Positions 33,247-41,410 of a DNA stretch of 64,000 nucleotides are shown here, piece by piece (position 1 is the stretch's first letter; each line of letters opens with the position of its first letter). A program made the position numbers and the translations under genes. Origin of the DNA: JBDWFY01 sp039976075 (lineage in GTDB: Bacteria; Pseudomonadota; Alphaproteobacteria; Rhizobiales; Stappiaceae); assembly GCA_039976075.1 (NCBI GenBank), contig JBDWFY010000019.1:62001-126000 (forward strand), read 5' to 3'. The notes beneath the pieces were generated by a model. That model had not been told where the DNA came from, ran no database searches, and worked only from the letters and a program-made list of their open reading frames with translations.

Positions 33247-34253
33247 TGGATTTTTGGAAATCTGCGGGGCTGCATCTGGTCAAGCTGGATCAAAACGGTT
33301 GGTTGAAGGTAACGCCGGACTATCTTCGTGCCTATTATACACGACCGGAAATTCATCCAGTTGAGGAATCCTGCCCCGCTGAACACACCTTGTTCGAGAA
33401 GCTGATGAAGGATCCGCTGGCCAGTGTTTCCTCTGCAGAACTTGCATCGATTGTTGATACGGACACGGCGGATAATTATCGCATTATTCTGCGTTTTCGC
33501 GATCATATGGTGGAACACGGCACGATTGAAGCAGCTTATCTGGCACTGTTTGGAGAGCAGGGGATTTCGATCCCACCCATGTTCATCGACCAGATGGTTC
33601 ACCTTATCCTGCGCAATATTCTGGCCGACACGGATGATCCGATGCGTCTGAGAGCAGCGGAATTGTTTTTTCGCGAACAGGCGGTCACTGCGGGTGATGA
33701 CCAGTTGATGCTGGCGGATGAGGAGATCGTCAAAACACGGTCGGAGAACAGCGGTCTTGGCGGTCTTGGGGACCTGTTGGCGGAGGCGGGAACACCTGCT
33801 CGCGATGTGACGCTCGATGTAATGACGGACGACAACAAGGAGATCTACTGGCAGCGTTCAGATCAATACGATACTGCCATCGATTTCCGTTTCACACAGG
33901 CAGCGCCCGACGCGCTCGGGCGTGTCATTCAGGCCTGGATAGAGCATTTCCTGCATATCAAAACGCAGGTACAGGCAGTCAAATCGATCCGCGATGAACG
34001 GTGGTCATGGCATATTGGGTGTGACGCTTCTGCGACCACCCTTCTCAATGCACTCTACAACGGAGAGACTGTGGCGGAGAGTGAGATCTATAAAATACTG
34101 GCGCTTTATCGGATGGAGTTTCTCGATCAGACCAGCATCATGGACAGCATGAGCGGAAAACCGGTATATATTGGTGTGGCCATGGACGATGACAGGAAGT
34201 TGGTTTTCAAACCACAGAACTTATTGACGAATTTGCCACTGAGGCGGGACTGA
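33246..34253 (+). CDS. DUF6352-type protein
   Basis: A 335-residue cytoplasmic protein whose ATG overlaps the stop of the DUF6505 gene (TGATG). It begins DFWKSAGLHLVKLDQNGWLKVTPDYLRAYYTRPEIHP and is helical throughout, with YWQRSDQYDTAIDFRFTQ and HIGCDASATTLLNALYNGE near the middle and end. It matches the DUF6352 family as I recall it. There is no signal, membrane helix or catalytic motif. Its place at the end of the operon suggests a maturation or regulatory role in the formate system; this is context only. Confidence 0.72.
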   Translation: MDFWKSAGLHLVKLDQNGWLKVTPDYLRAYYTRPEIHPVEESCPAEHTLFEKLMKDPLASVSSAELASIVDTDTADNYRIILRFRDHMVEHGTIEAAYLALFGEQGISIPPMFIDQMVHLILRNILADTDDPMRLRAAELFFREQAVTAGDDQLMLADEEIVKTRSENSGLGGLGDLLAEAGTPARDVTLDVMTDDNKEIYWQRSDQYDTAIDFRFTQAAPDALGRVIQAWIEHFLHIKTQVQAVKSIRDERWSWHIGCDASATTLLNALYNGETVAESEIYKILALYRMEFLDQTSIMDSMSGKPVYIGVAMDDDRKLVFKPQNLLTNLPLRRD

Positions 34254-34266
34254 AATACACTGAATT

Positions 34267-34313
34267 AGAGCGAATTTCCGAAAAGTGCAGGCTGATTTCG
34301 GAGAAGAATTCGC
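34267..34313. repeat. Intergenic hairpin repeat
   Basis: GCGAATT-TCCGAAA (34270-34283) pairs with TTTCGGA (34296-34302) and AATTCGC (34307-34313), giving a long hairpin with a 12-base loop and one 4-base bulge. The AGAGCGAATTTCCGAAAAGTG opening resembles the short palindromic repeats of Rhizobiales. It lies just after the DUF6352 gene and could also stabilise the 3' end of the mRNA. Confidence 0.5.
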
Positions 34314-34337
34314 AAGAAAAGAAAGCGGAGAGAAAAG

Positions 34338-34661
34338 ATGGCGGCAACCGCATCGAAAAGTTTTGGAGACACGATTTTTGCGAGACTTATCGCTCTTGTC
34401 CTCGCCGTTGTTTTCGGCGCCATCCTTTACCTGAATTGGGGCTCGGACATCGAGCAGCTTTTCGCCGGTTCCGCACCCGCTATTCCCATTACCGCAGGCG
34501 TGACCCAGGTCGATACCACAAACACCGCGCTTCAGGCGTGCCTGAAACAGCGCGTTGGCGATGTAGACACAATGAAATCCGACGGTCTAATCAATGACAG
34601 TCAGTATGCCCAGTTCCGGCAGCGGGCCGAAGACTTGTGCCGGGGGCAGAACCCGGGGTAG
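34338..34661 (+). CDS. Small membrane protein of unknown function
   Basis: A 107-residue protein, not recognised. A single membrane helix (IFARLIALVLAVVFGAILYLNW, about residues 13-34) is followed by a periplasmic domain of about 70 residues with two Cys (ALQACLKQRVGD and AEDLCRGQ) that could form a disulfide around a helical hairpin. GAGAGAAAAG-type purines precede the ATG. It follows the formate dehydrogenase operon after an 84-base gap containing a hairpin, so its link with that operon is uncertain. Confidence 0.6.
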   Translation: MAATASKSFGDTIFARLIALVLAVVFGAILYLNWGSDIEQLFAGSAPAIPITAGVTQVDTTNTALQACLKQRVGDVDTMKSDGLINDSQYAQFRQRAEDLCRGQNPG

Positions 34662-34684
34662 GGCATTTTTGATGTTTTGGGGTG

Positions 34685-35146
34685 TCACCCTTGGGCATGT
34701 ACCCGCGCCAGCGCATTACGCGCGATCAGGATGTGAAACGGCAGGATTGTCCTGAGATAGAGCCAGCCGCCAATATTGTGCGGATGAACCCATGTTGCCA
34801 GATGAACCTGTCCGTCCTGAGAGAGCACCGAGACCCGAAAATCCAGATGTCGGTCATTGAACCCGGCAATCAACTCGCGGCTGTTTTCCATCTCAACAGG
34901 GAAAATTCCGACTTTATCCGCTGCATCAGGCCCATCGTTTGACAGACCGAACGGCGTGGTCAGGAACCGGCGAATATGCAGAAGAAAACGAGCCCAACCA
35001 GGAAAGTTGGTAATGATGTCTGCCGCCTGGCGCGGTGGTAGTTTGGAAGGTACTCGGTAGCAGTCCAAAAAGTCTTTTGATGCGACGCGATCGTGCAGAA
35101 GACTTTCCGCCGGGAGATCTGTTGCCGTAACATTACCGGTGCACAT
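34685..35146 (-). CDS. DUF2867-type protein
   Basis: A 153-residue protein. The ATG at 35146 is preferred; a TTG at 35170 is possible. It shows the DUF2867 pattern, with DCYRVPSKLPPRQAADIITNFPGWARFLLHIR at the start and the closing LPFHILIARNALARV. DUF2867 proteins belong to the START-like/polyketide cyclase-like group, but their ligand is not known. It is transcribed towards the formate dehydrogenase operon and away from nothing obvious; it may belong with the neighbouring MarR gene on the same strand. Confidence 0.72.
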   Translation of the reverse strand: MCTGNVTATDLPAESLLHDRVASKDFLDCYRVPSKLPPRQAADIITNFPGWARFLLHIRRFLTTPFGLSNDGPDAADKVGIFPVEMENSRELIAGFNDRHLDFRVSVLSQDGQVHLATWVHPHNIGGWLYLRTILPFHILIARNALARVHAQG

Positions 35147-35288
35147 TCTTAATCCGTCCTTGCCTATCAATCTTCGGATCTTTCTTCTGCATCATGGCCT
35201 ATTCAGTAAAAAATTGCGCTGTTTCGTGTTGTGTCAGAACAGCGCAGGCTGTGTGAGAAAACTCCCGCAAATCAAGAAGGAGAGGTGT

Positions 35289-35732
35289 TTAATTTTGCTC
35301 CGGGTTTTCGCTGGAAGTGATCATGTTCAATGCCTTTTTGACCTCACGCATGAGCAAAGGACCGATGAGTTTTTCATAGTCCCTTTCTATCCGGGCTTTG
35401 ATTTCATTCGTCTTGGTGAGGGCGTCAATGCCTGCAGGCGTCAGATGAATGTGCTTTTTTCGTGCATCACTCGCATCTGAAACACGTTCTAAGATTCCAT
35501 CCAGTACCAATTCATCCAACTGTTGCTGAACCGCCTGTTTGGTGATGCCGGCCCGTGCCGCCAACTCAATCTGGGCAATGCCACCAGGACCGATATGCTG
35601 GATAAGGTTCGCTCTTGCTTCGCCATACCAGCCAAAACCCTGTGCACGCATCTCTCTTGTGAAGCGTTGTTTCCAGGCATGGGATGCCTGCCAAAGGTCC
35701 CAGCCGATATGTTCAATTTTCGACACTGTCAT
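35289..35732 (-). CDS. MarR-family transcriptional regulator (second MarR module)
   Basis: A 147-residue winged-helix protein. The DNA-binding part is IAQIELAARAGITKQAVQQQLDELVLDGILERVSDASDARKKHIHLT, with recognition helix TKQAVQQQLDELVLDG and wing DASDARKK. It has no Cys. It is divergent from a DOMON-like gene, and the 106-base gap holds one perfect and one partial GTCAAG-N3-CTTGAC dyad. Its arrangement parallels the MarR gene at 7870-8337, and both share operators of the same layout; the two proteins also share a KQ-containing recognition helix, so they may have similar specificity. Confidence 0.85.
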   Translation of the reverse strand: MTVSKIEHIGWDLWQASHAWKQRFTREMRAQGFGWYGEARANLIQHIGPGGIAQIELAARAGITKQAVQQQLDELVLDGILERVSDASDARKKHIHLTPAGIDALTKTNEIKARIERDYEKLIGPLLMREVKKALNMITSSENPEQN

Positions 35733-35757
35733 TATCAGGATCGTCGCTTTTCAGTTT

Positions 35758-35780
35758 TTTTGTCAAGTTACTTGACAAAA
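35758..35780. promoter_or_regulatory. MarR operator, perfect 23-base dyad
   Basis: Arms TTTTGTCAAG and CTTGACAAAA flank a 3-base centre TTA. The site lies 26 bases from the marR start and about 58 from the DOMON gene start, overlapping the expected marR promoter. Confidence 0.65.
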
Positions 35781-35801
35781 ATTGCTCGTGGTCGGATATT
35801 A

Positions 35802-35817
35802 ATCAAGTAGCTTGACT
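35802..35817. promoter_or_regulatory. MarR operator, partial copy
   Basis: ATCAAG-TAG-CTTGACT repeats the pattern of the site 44 bases before it, with one weaker arm. It lies 21 bases before the DOMON gene ATG, so binding would block that gene's promoter. Confidence 0.55.
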
Positions 35818-35838
35818 ATATTACCGTAAGGCACAACA

Positions 35839-36354
35839 ATGAACAAGCGAGACTTCCTCAAAACATCACTGGCATTCTCGAGCATGTTCCTCATCAATGG
35901 GACTAAGATGGCGTCTGCCCAGGAAAAAGTCCTGGAGCTTGACGGTGTTTCCTTCGGTTGGACGCACCACGAGGATCGACTTTCCGGTGTTTTAACAGCA
36001 CCGACGTCGGGGTGGATCGCGATTGGGTTCAACAACGAGCCAATATTGCAAAATACCCACTTCGTCATTTCGGCAGTCTCAGCAGCACCGGTGCGCATTG
36101 AAGAGCATATCGCGATCGTACCCAATCACCGACGCGTGGAAGAGTTGGGGCGGTCACCCGCTTTGCTGGATGCTGAAGGGCATTTTGAAAACGGCGTTTC
36201 ATCCCTGTCCTTTGCAGTACCACACGATTTTCCCGGCCGGCCCGAACTGAAACTGGCGCCAGGCAATGATGTCAGCGTCATGCTGGCATGGTCGAGTGAG
36301 GCTGATTTCGATCATCATTCAGCGTGGCGGCGACAAGTTGCCGTCGTGTTGTAA
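35839..36354 (+). CDS. Exported DOMON-like protein
   Basis: A 171-residue secreted protein. The N-terminus MNKRDFLKTSLAFSSMFLING is a Tat-like signal with Lys-Arg in place of Arg-Arg, cleaved near SAQ. The mature part resembles a DOMON domain: LDGVSFGWTHHEDRLSGVLTAPTSGWIAIGFNNEP, then a beta-rich core and DHHSAWRRQVAVVL at the end. DOMON domains bind haem b or sugars in redox proteins such as dopamine beta-monooxygenase and cellobiose dehydrogenase. His residues in WTHHED and FDHHS are candidate ligands. It is under the second MarR and is followed by the small VPGNPE protein gene. Confidence 0.65.
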   Translation: MNKRDFLKTSLAFSSMFLINGTKMASAQEKVLELDGVSFGWTHHEDRLSGVLTAPTSGWIAIGFNNEPILQNTHFVISAVSAAPVRIEEHIAIVPNHRRVEELGRSPALLDAEGHFENGVSSLSFAVPHDFPGRPELKLAPGNDVSVMLAWSSEADFDHHSAWRRQVAVVL

Positions 36355-36394
36355 TCCCCAAAGAGACACCCGACAAATTGAAAGAAGAAAGCAC

Positions 36395-36709
36395 ATGTCT
36401 GTTCTGACAAGTAAAATTCTGGCCGTCATCATGATTGGTTCAACACACTATGTGGATGTTGGCAAAGACGCGGATGCGATAATTTACTATCCGTCTGAAA
36501 CGGTCGCGCATATGACTCTGCCGAACGGACCGTCGATGAAAGGGGTCATGACACTGCAAACCGACGGCTATCACGTCGCGTGGTCAGGTGGTCCTGCCGG
36601 TGATTGGAAAATCAGCTATGAACCGGGCAAGCTGACCTATATCGGCCCGGATGGAAATCCTGCGGGCACCGTTACCAAGATCGTTCCAGGCAACCCTGAG
36701 AAATTCTGA
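36395..36709 (+). CDS. Small exported protein, second member of the VPGNPE family
   Basis: A 104-residue protein. The ATG at 36395 follows GAAAGAAGAAAG; the frame extends further back through the DOMON gene. A hydrophobic start (VLTSKILAVIMIGS) may be a signal. It has repeated Gly/Pro/Tyr-rich beta segments and ends GTVTKIVPGNPEKF, close to the end of the 8472-8855 product. It lies 40 bases after the DOMON gene. Function unknown; conservation of this tail next to two MarR genes is the main clue. Confidence 0.6.
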   Translation: MSVLTSKILAVIMIGSTHYVDVGKDADAIIYYPSETVAHMTLPNGPSMKGVMTLQTDGYHVAWSGGPAGDWKISYEPGKLTYIGPDGNPAGTVTKIVPGNPEKF

Positions 36710-36739
36710 CACAAGTCCTGAAACTCGGCAGCCAAACCT

Positions 36740-37543
36740 TTATCGCTTTGTCGACAGAAACAAGTGTTTTCGTCCCTCAAGAACGACACAAGTGAGGTTG
36801 CCGGTGTCATACGCAAGTGTATCGACATTGATACGGTTGCGTTTGACTTCAGGATTATGGTTCGGCGTATGGCCGTGAATGATGACTTTGTTCAGCGGAT
36901 CCGAATGGAACAGAAAATCGCTTCTGATCCACATCAGGTCGCGGTCGCGCTGTTCGTTCAGGGAGATATCAGGCCTGATGCCGGCGTGAACGAACATGTA
37001 GTCCCCTACGATATGTGACGTTGGAAGCGCGCGCATGAAAGCAATATGTTCGGCAGGAATGGCAGTTTGCAACGCATTCCGAAACGTAATCATGGCATCA
37101 TCGGCTGCCATAAGGGGAGCAGGGGGCACACCATAGGAGAGGGAGAGTTCACGACCTCCATAGGTCAAAAAGGAATCTGACACCCTCAGTGGATCTTTTA
37201 AAAAGGACCGCAGCTTATCCTCGTGGTTGCCCTTCAGACATGTGACATTCGGATCTGCAGCCATTTTGTCGATCAGGAACTGGATGCATCCCTTTGAATC
37301 GGGCCCCCGGTCAACATAGTCGCCAAGATAGATAATCTGGTAGGCTGGCACAGGCCGCAGCGTCAGGTCATCCTCTATATTTCCGTGAAGCCGTTTCAAT
37401 TGATCAAGGCAACCATGAACGTCACCGATTGCATAAAGCCGAGTTTCCTCAGGCGTGGAGGCTTCGCCAACAACAATGGTCGACGTCAGGTCGGGTGAGT
37501 GCATCTGGGGTACTTTCAGTCCGGTAAGCTGCGGCGTTCGCAT
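36740..37543 (-). CDS. Serine/threonine phosphatase-like metallophosphoesterase
   Basis: A 267-residue cytoplasmic protein of the calcineurin-like family. IGDVHGCLDQLKRL, YLGDYVDRGPDS and CLKGNHEDKL are the three metal-site motifs, and HGHTPNHNPE supplies the last His pair; the set matches bacterial PPP-type phosphatases. Substrates of such proteins include phosphoproteins and diadenosine tetraphosphate. The start is uncertain: Met14 at 37504 is an alternative. It lies downstream of the polyferredoxin gene on the same strand, 36 bases away, and may be in its operon. Confidence 0.85.
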   Translation of the reverse strand: MRTPQLTGLKVPQMHSPDLTSTIVVGEASTPEETRLYAIGDVHGCLDQLKRLHGNIEDDLTLRPVPAYQIIYLGDYVDRGPDSKGCIQFLIDKMAADPNVTCLKGNHEDKLRSFLKDPLRVSDSFLTYGGRELSLSYGVPPAPLMAADDAMITFRNALQTAIPAEHIAFMRALPTSHIVGDYMFVHAGIRPDISLNEQRDRDLMWIRSDFLFHSDPLNKVIIHGHTPNHNPEVKRNRINVDTLAYDTGNLTCVVLEGRKHLFLSTKR

Positions 37544-37579
37544 CCGCGATGGATACCGGTGCTGTATCGCATGTGGGGC

Positions 37580-39625
37580 CTAGTCATCAATCAGAAAATC
37601 GTCCGGTGTCACATCGCCTTTTTCCGCAGCCAGATAGTCTTCCGTCGTTCTGACCCGAGGGCGATCAGCAGCGGCGAACGGATCGTTTGCGCTGTTGGCC
37701 TGTGCTTCGATGCGGCAATTGTCACACATCTCGATCAGTCGTGCGTTTTCGCTGTTGTCGAACATGGTGTGCTTGCCGGCCAGTTGGCCCTTGATGCGAT
37801 CAATCGTCGAGCGGGTTGCGAACGGCTTGTCGCACGAAATGCAATGAAACGGTTCTTCTTCGTACATTGTGACCGGTTGCATCACCGCAGATGTCAGATT
37901 GAGGCGCGGATTTGCCGTGAGGGCATTTTCCGGACAGGTATTGATACACAGAGAACATTGCACACAGGCGCTTTCAGTGAAACGCAGTTTGGGCTCACCC
38001 GGCGTATCCATCATCGCGCCGGTCGGGCAGGCGGATGTGCAGGCCATGCACAGTGTGCAGGCGGCCTGGTCGATCTCAATGGTGCCATAAGGTGCTCCGG
38101 CGGGAAGCGCGATCAACTCTGACGGTGCCGGGGAAGAATCGTTCAGTTTTGTCAGCACAAGCCGAGCGATATCACGCTTGCCGCCCTGAACGGAAAATGC
38201 CGAAGCGGGCACTTTTGTCTCCGGTGCAGCCGCCCAAATCTCGGTCTCCACGGCATCCGGGTCACGTTCTGCAACGACGTTGATGCGGTCCGGTTCGCCA
38301 AATCCCATCGATGCAGCAATATGATTTGTAAGAGCCGCTTCGGCGATTAGCCCATCGAGTTCATCGCGATTTTCCGGGTCCGCCAATAGGGTTATCGACT
38401 GGGCACCACTGGCGAGACATCCCAGCAGTTCGACATGACCAAACGATGTAACCGCATGGCCGGATATAGGAAGCAGAGCGGCGGGTAAGCCGCGACCAAA
38501 GCGGGAGAGGGCGGAGATCATTTCAGTGCCATGCGCCTCATCATGGATCAGCAGGGAAGGGTTGCTTCCACCGGCCGCGGCATAAGCAGACAGCAGCGCC
38601 TGGGTTCTGCCGATTGTGTCGGCGCGTGCGGGATATTGATAGTCGAGCGCACCGGTTGGACAAACAGCGTAACAGGAGCCGCAGCCACCGCAGATGCCAC
38701 TATCCACAGCAACAAGGTCGCCAGCATCGGATATGGCGCCCGCCGGACAGACATCCAGGCATTTTGAGCAGCCTGCCTGCTTTGAACGGGAATGGGCGCA
38801 GATATCGCCATTGTAATCGACGTAGATCGGCTTTTCGAACGCGCCGACCATCTCGGACAGGTCGATGACAGCCTTCAACACCGCCGCAGGGTCACCCGGG
38901 TCCGCGCGTTTGTAGCCGTCGCGCTTACCATGACCGGTTACCAGGGGCGTATTGCCGGACATATCCAAAATCAGACTGCAATCCGATGTCGCGCCATCGC
39001 GCGCCATCAGAAAATTCAGCGTGCCCCGAGATGAAGGCATAAGCGGCGCATAGTGATCGACCGAGACAGAGAAAGTGCCAAAGGAGCCTTCAACGGTGGT
39101 AATATCCCCCCGATAAATCGGAAAGTCGAGCATAGACGGAAGAACAATTTCCGCATCGTCCGATAAGAGCAGCGTCACGGATAAGCGGTTCGAGGCCAGT
39201 TTTGCAGTGTCGAGCGCGTGTTGCCCCGAGCCGTAAATGAGGCACATGCCGTCAGATTCGATGGATTTCAGGCGAGCAGGCCGCGTCGGGAAGTCAGCTG
39301 TTTTAAGAAGTGCCGCAATTTTCGCTGAGGCATCGGCTCCCTGTTCAGACCAACCGGCATTTTCACGGATATTGACGAACTGAACTTGATCGTCGGCGCC
39401 TATTTCTTCGGCAACTTCCTGAAAGAGGGGCGCTTCCTGAGTACAGGTGACCAGAACAGGTTCTCCGGATTCCAGTGCCTTTTCAAAGACGGGAAGTTCA
39501 GCTCGACAAAGCTGCGTGTGAACCGTAGCGAGCGGTTGTCCCAGTGCCCTGGAAAGCTGATTGGCATCCAGTGGCATCGATTTTTCGCAGTTACAAACAA
39601 GACAGGTCTGCTTGGCCTGAGACAT
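37580..39625 (-). CDS. Large polyferredoxin-like protein of the formate dehydrogenase island
   Basis: A 681-residue cytoplasmic protein with many Cys. An N-terminal CLVCNCEKSM motif opens the protein. Two ferredoxin-type domains follow in the middle (CSKCLDVCPAGAI and CGGCGSCYAVCPTGAL, near residues 290-335), then CTLCMACTSACPTGAM and CVQCSLCINTCPENAL near 525-570, so four 4Fe-4S clusters are likely. The C-terminus has CISCDKPFATRS and CDNC, a zinc-ribbon or rubredoxin-like pair. The region between the cluster pairs is Ala-rich without a motif I know. Proteins of this type recur beside DUF3305/DUF3306 in formate dehydrogenase loci; a reductive step in cofactor or sulfur delivery is possible. 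It is divergent from DUF3305. Confidence 0.78.
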   Translation of the reverse strand: MSQAKQTCLVCNCEKSMPLDANQLSRALGQPLATVHTQLCRAELPVFEKALESGEPVLVTCTQEAPLFQEVAEEIGADDQVQFVNIRENAGWSEQGADASAKIAALLKTADFPTRPARLKSIESDGMCLIYGSGQHALDTAKLASNRLSVTLLLSDDAEIVLPSMLDFPIYRGDITTVEGSFGTFSVSVDHYAPLMPSSRGTLNFLMARDGATSDCSLILDMSGNTPLVTGHGKRDGYKRADPGDPAAVLKAVIDLSEMVGAFEKPIYVDYNGDICAHSRSKQAGCSKCLDVCPAGAISDAGDLVAVDSGICGGCGSCYAVCPTGALDYQYPARADTIGRTQALLSAYAAAGGSNPSLLIHDEAHGTEMISALSRFGRGLPAALLPISGHAVTSFGHVELLGCLASGAQSITLLADPENRDELDGLIAEAALTNHIAASMGFGEPDRINVVAERDPDAVETEIWAAAPETKVPASAFSVQGGKRDIARLVLTKLNDSSPAPSELIALPAGAPYGTIEIDQAACTLCMACTSACPTGAMMDTPGEPKLRFTESACVQCSLCINTCPENALTANPRLNLTSAVMQPVTMYEEEPFHCISCDKPFATRSTIDRIKGQLAGKHTMFDNSENARLIEMCDNCRIEAQANSANDPFAAADRPRVRTTEDYLAAEKGDVTPDDFLIDD

Positions 39626-39793
39626 TCAAATTTCCTTCCCGGTGCCGGGCGGTTTTTCACCCGCGCATTTTCTTCTTATCAGAATGCTCTACATAGCATG
39701 GGATTAGAATAATTCGAAAGTATGCTTGCTGCGAAAAGTTTGCCTGATAAGATGCGGCGCGGGCGCCATAATCGGCGCTAAGGGAGAAGTAAA

Positions 39794-40330
39794 TTGAGCA
39801 TTGTCGAGAAGCGGGAAATCTCAATTCCCCTAGGCATTGTTGTTGAAAAACGGCAATCGAAACACCCCTGGGCTGACTGGATCTGGAAACCGGTAGCAGT
39901 GTTCATGAATGCAGATGAAACGGCCGATTGGCAGGAAATGAGGCGCGACGAGACGCATGTACGATACCACGCGGCTACACTCCTGCTGACGCTGCACCGG
40001 AAAGAGACTGAGGCACTTCGCCTCAATCTGATGTTGCCTGAGCCGGAGCTATATGTGGTCCTGCAGGAAAATGAGGACCATAAATCCGAATTTCCTTATC
40101 TGGCAAAATTTGTCACGGCGTCATCCTATGATGCGCAGGATTATCATGACGCGGGAGATGACATCATCGAAAAAGTGGCAATGCCCGAAGGCGTTGCGGT
40201 GCTGATTCAGGCATTTGTTGAAGAGCACCACGTGGAAGAGACCTTCAAGAAACGCCGGCGGGATCGTCTCGACACAGAAGAACTGAAATTCGGAAAGACG
40301 CCGATTTTTACACCGCACACAAGGCAATGA
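39794..40330 (+). CDS. DUF3305 protein
   Basis: A 178-residue cytoplasmic protein starting at a TTG after GGGAGAAG. The sequence IPLGIVVEKRQSKHPWADWIWKPVAVF matches the DUF3305 N-terminus, and FKKRRRDRLDTEELKFGKTP its C-terminus. No catalytic motif is apparent. DUF3305 and DUF3306 usually occur as a pair with formate dehydrogenase genes, and the DUF3306 gene follows 37 bases later. Role unknown. Confidence 0.83.
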   Translation: MSIVEKREISIPLGIVVEKRQSKHPWADWIWKPVAVFMNADETADWQEMRRDETHVRYHAATLLLTLHRKETEALRLNLMLPEPELYVVLQENEDHKSEFPYLAKFVTASSYDAQDYHDAGDDIIEKVAMPEGVAVLIQAFVEEHHVEETFKKRRRDRLDTEELKFGKTPIFTPHTRQ

Positions 40331-40367
40331 GGCTCCGGGATATGACGCTTGGCGCGGGCATTGAAAC

Positions 40368-41063
40368 ATGAGCGACTCCGACAAAGACGAAGGCGTCCTT
40401 TCTCGATGGTCCCGGCGGAAACTCGCCGTGGCTCAGGAGCAGGACGCGGTCGTTGATCAGGACGAATCCGTCTCCTCAGAAAGCGATCCAGGTTCAGATG
40501 CCGCACAGGATGAACACCAGGCAGTACTGACCGCGAATCGGGAAGCGGCTGAAGCCGTTGATCTGGAAGCCTTGACGGCAGACAGCGATTTCACCGTCTT
40601 CATGAAAGAGGGTGTGCCGGACTTTCTAAAGAAACAGGCGCTTGCAGTGCTGTGGCGCTCCAATCCGATCCTCGCAAACGTCGATGGACTTGTGGATTAT
40701 GACGATGATTTCGGCAGTCCTGATCTCATCATGAAAACCTTCAAGTCCGCCTGGCAGGCGGGCAGGGGGTATTTGAAGGAAGAGAACGACCCGTCGGAGA
40801 GTACAGAAGACGAATTGAAGGTGGCCGACCAGGACACCAATCACGAGACGGAAACAACTGAGGCGGAAGTAGAAGGCGAGGGCGAAGAACTTCTAGAAGA
40901 AAGCGACACATCATCTGCCGATGGAACGGCTGAGGCACAAGAAAGTGTGGCAGCGAACGAGAATGCTGAACCGACCCAGCTGGAAGCTGAATCGATTGTC
41001 GAAGAGGAGCCATTACCCAGGGTGTCGCTGCGAAAACGGCTGATGCTGGATCAATCTTCCTGA
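40368..41063 (+). CDS. DUF3306 protein
   Basis: A 231-residue protein. The N-terminal VLSRWSRRKLAVAQEQ and the central FLKKQALAVLWRSNPILANVDGLVDYDDDF segment are hallmarks of DUF3306. The C-terminal third is highly acidic and low in complexity (EEDELKV, EVEGEGEELLEESDTSS), probably disordered, ending with RVSLRKRLML. It probably acts with DUF3305 in the cytoplasm. Its function has not been defined to my knowledge. Confidence 0.83.
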   Translation: MSDSDKDEGVLSRWSRRKLAVAQEQDAVVDQDESVSSESDPGSDAAQDEHQAVLTANREAAEAVDLEALTADSDFTVFMKEGVPDFLKKQALAVLWRSNPILANVDGLVDYDDDFGSPDLIMKTFKSAWQAGRGYLKEENDPSESTEDELKVADQDTNHETETTEAEVEGEGEELLEESDTSSADGTAEAQESVAANENAEPTQLEAESIVEEEPLPRVSLRKRLMLDQSS

Positions 41064-41084
41064 GATTGAAAAACGATTGCGTCC

Positions 41085-41381
41085 CTAAACACTCGGATCT
41101 GCCAAATGATTGCGGAGCATTTCCTGATAGACCTTGGTCATCTCCTCCACGAATGCTTCATGAGCCTCGACATTCAGAATATTTTTCGCAACATGGGCGT
41201 TGTATCGTGAGGCTGCGTAAAGGAATGCCCTGTGCAGATCCGTGGCATTGACGCTCTGGTTTTCCTTGTTGGCGACATCAATAAATTTATCGGCGATCTC
41301 CACAAATCGATTGCTTGTCATTTCTCCACGTGCTTCAGCGGCACGGCGTTCTTTTCGATTTTGTGGGCGGTCGCTATCCAT
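41085..41381 (-). CDS. DUF3144-type protein
   Basis: A 98-residue protein. The ATG at 41381 follows GGGAAA; the frame extends to 41501 through the tupA end. FIDVANKENQSVNATDLHRAFLYAASRYNAHV and YQEMLRNHLAD match the DUF3144 family, a small helical domain of unknown function found widely in proteobacteria. An Arg/Lys-rich N-terminus (RPQNRKERRAAEARG) precedes it. It lies 29 bases after tupA on the same strand and converges with DUF3306. Confidence 0.7.
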   Translation of the reverse strand: MDSDRPQNRKERRAAEARGEMTSNRFVEIADKFIDVANKENQSVNATDLHRAFLYAASRYNAHVAKNILNVEAHEAFVEEMTKVYQEMLRNHLADPSV

Positions 41382-41410
41382 TAGTTTTCCCGTATTGATT
41401 TTATGAGGCT

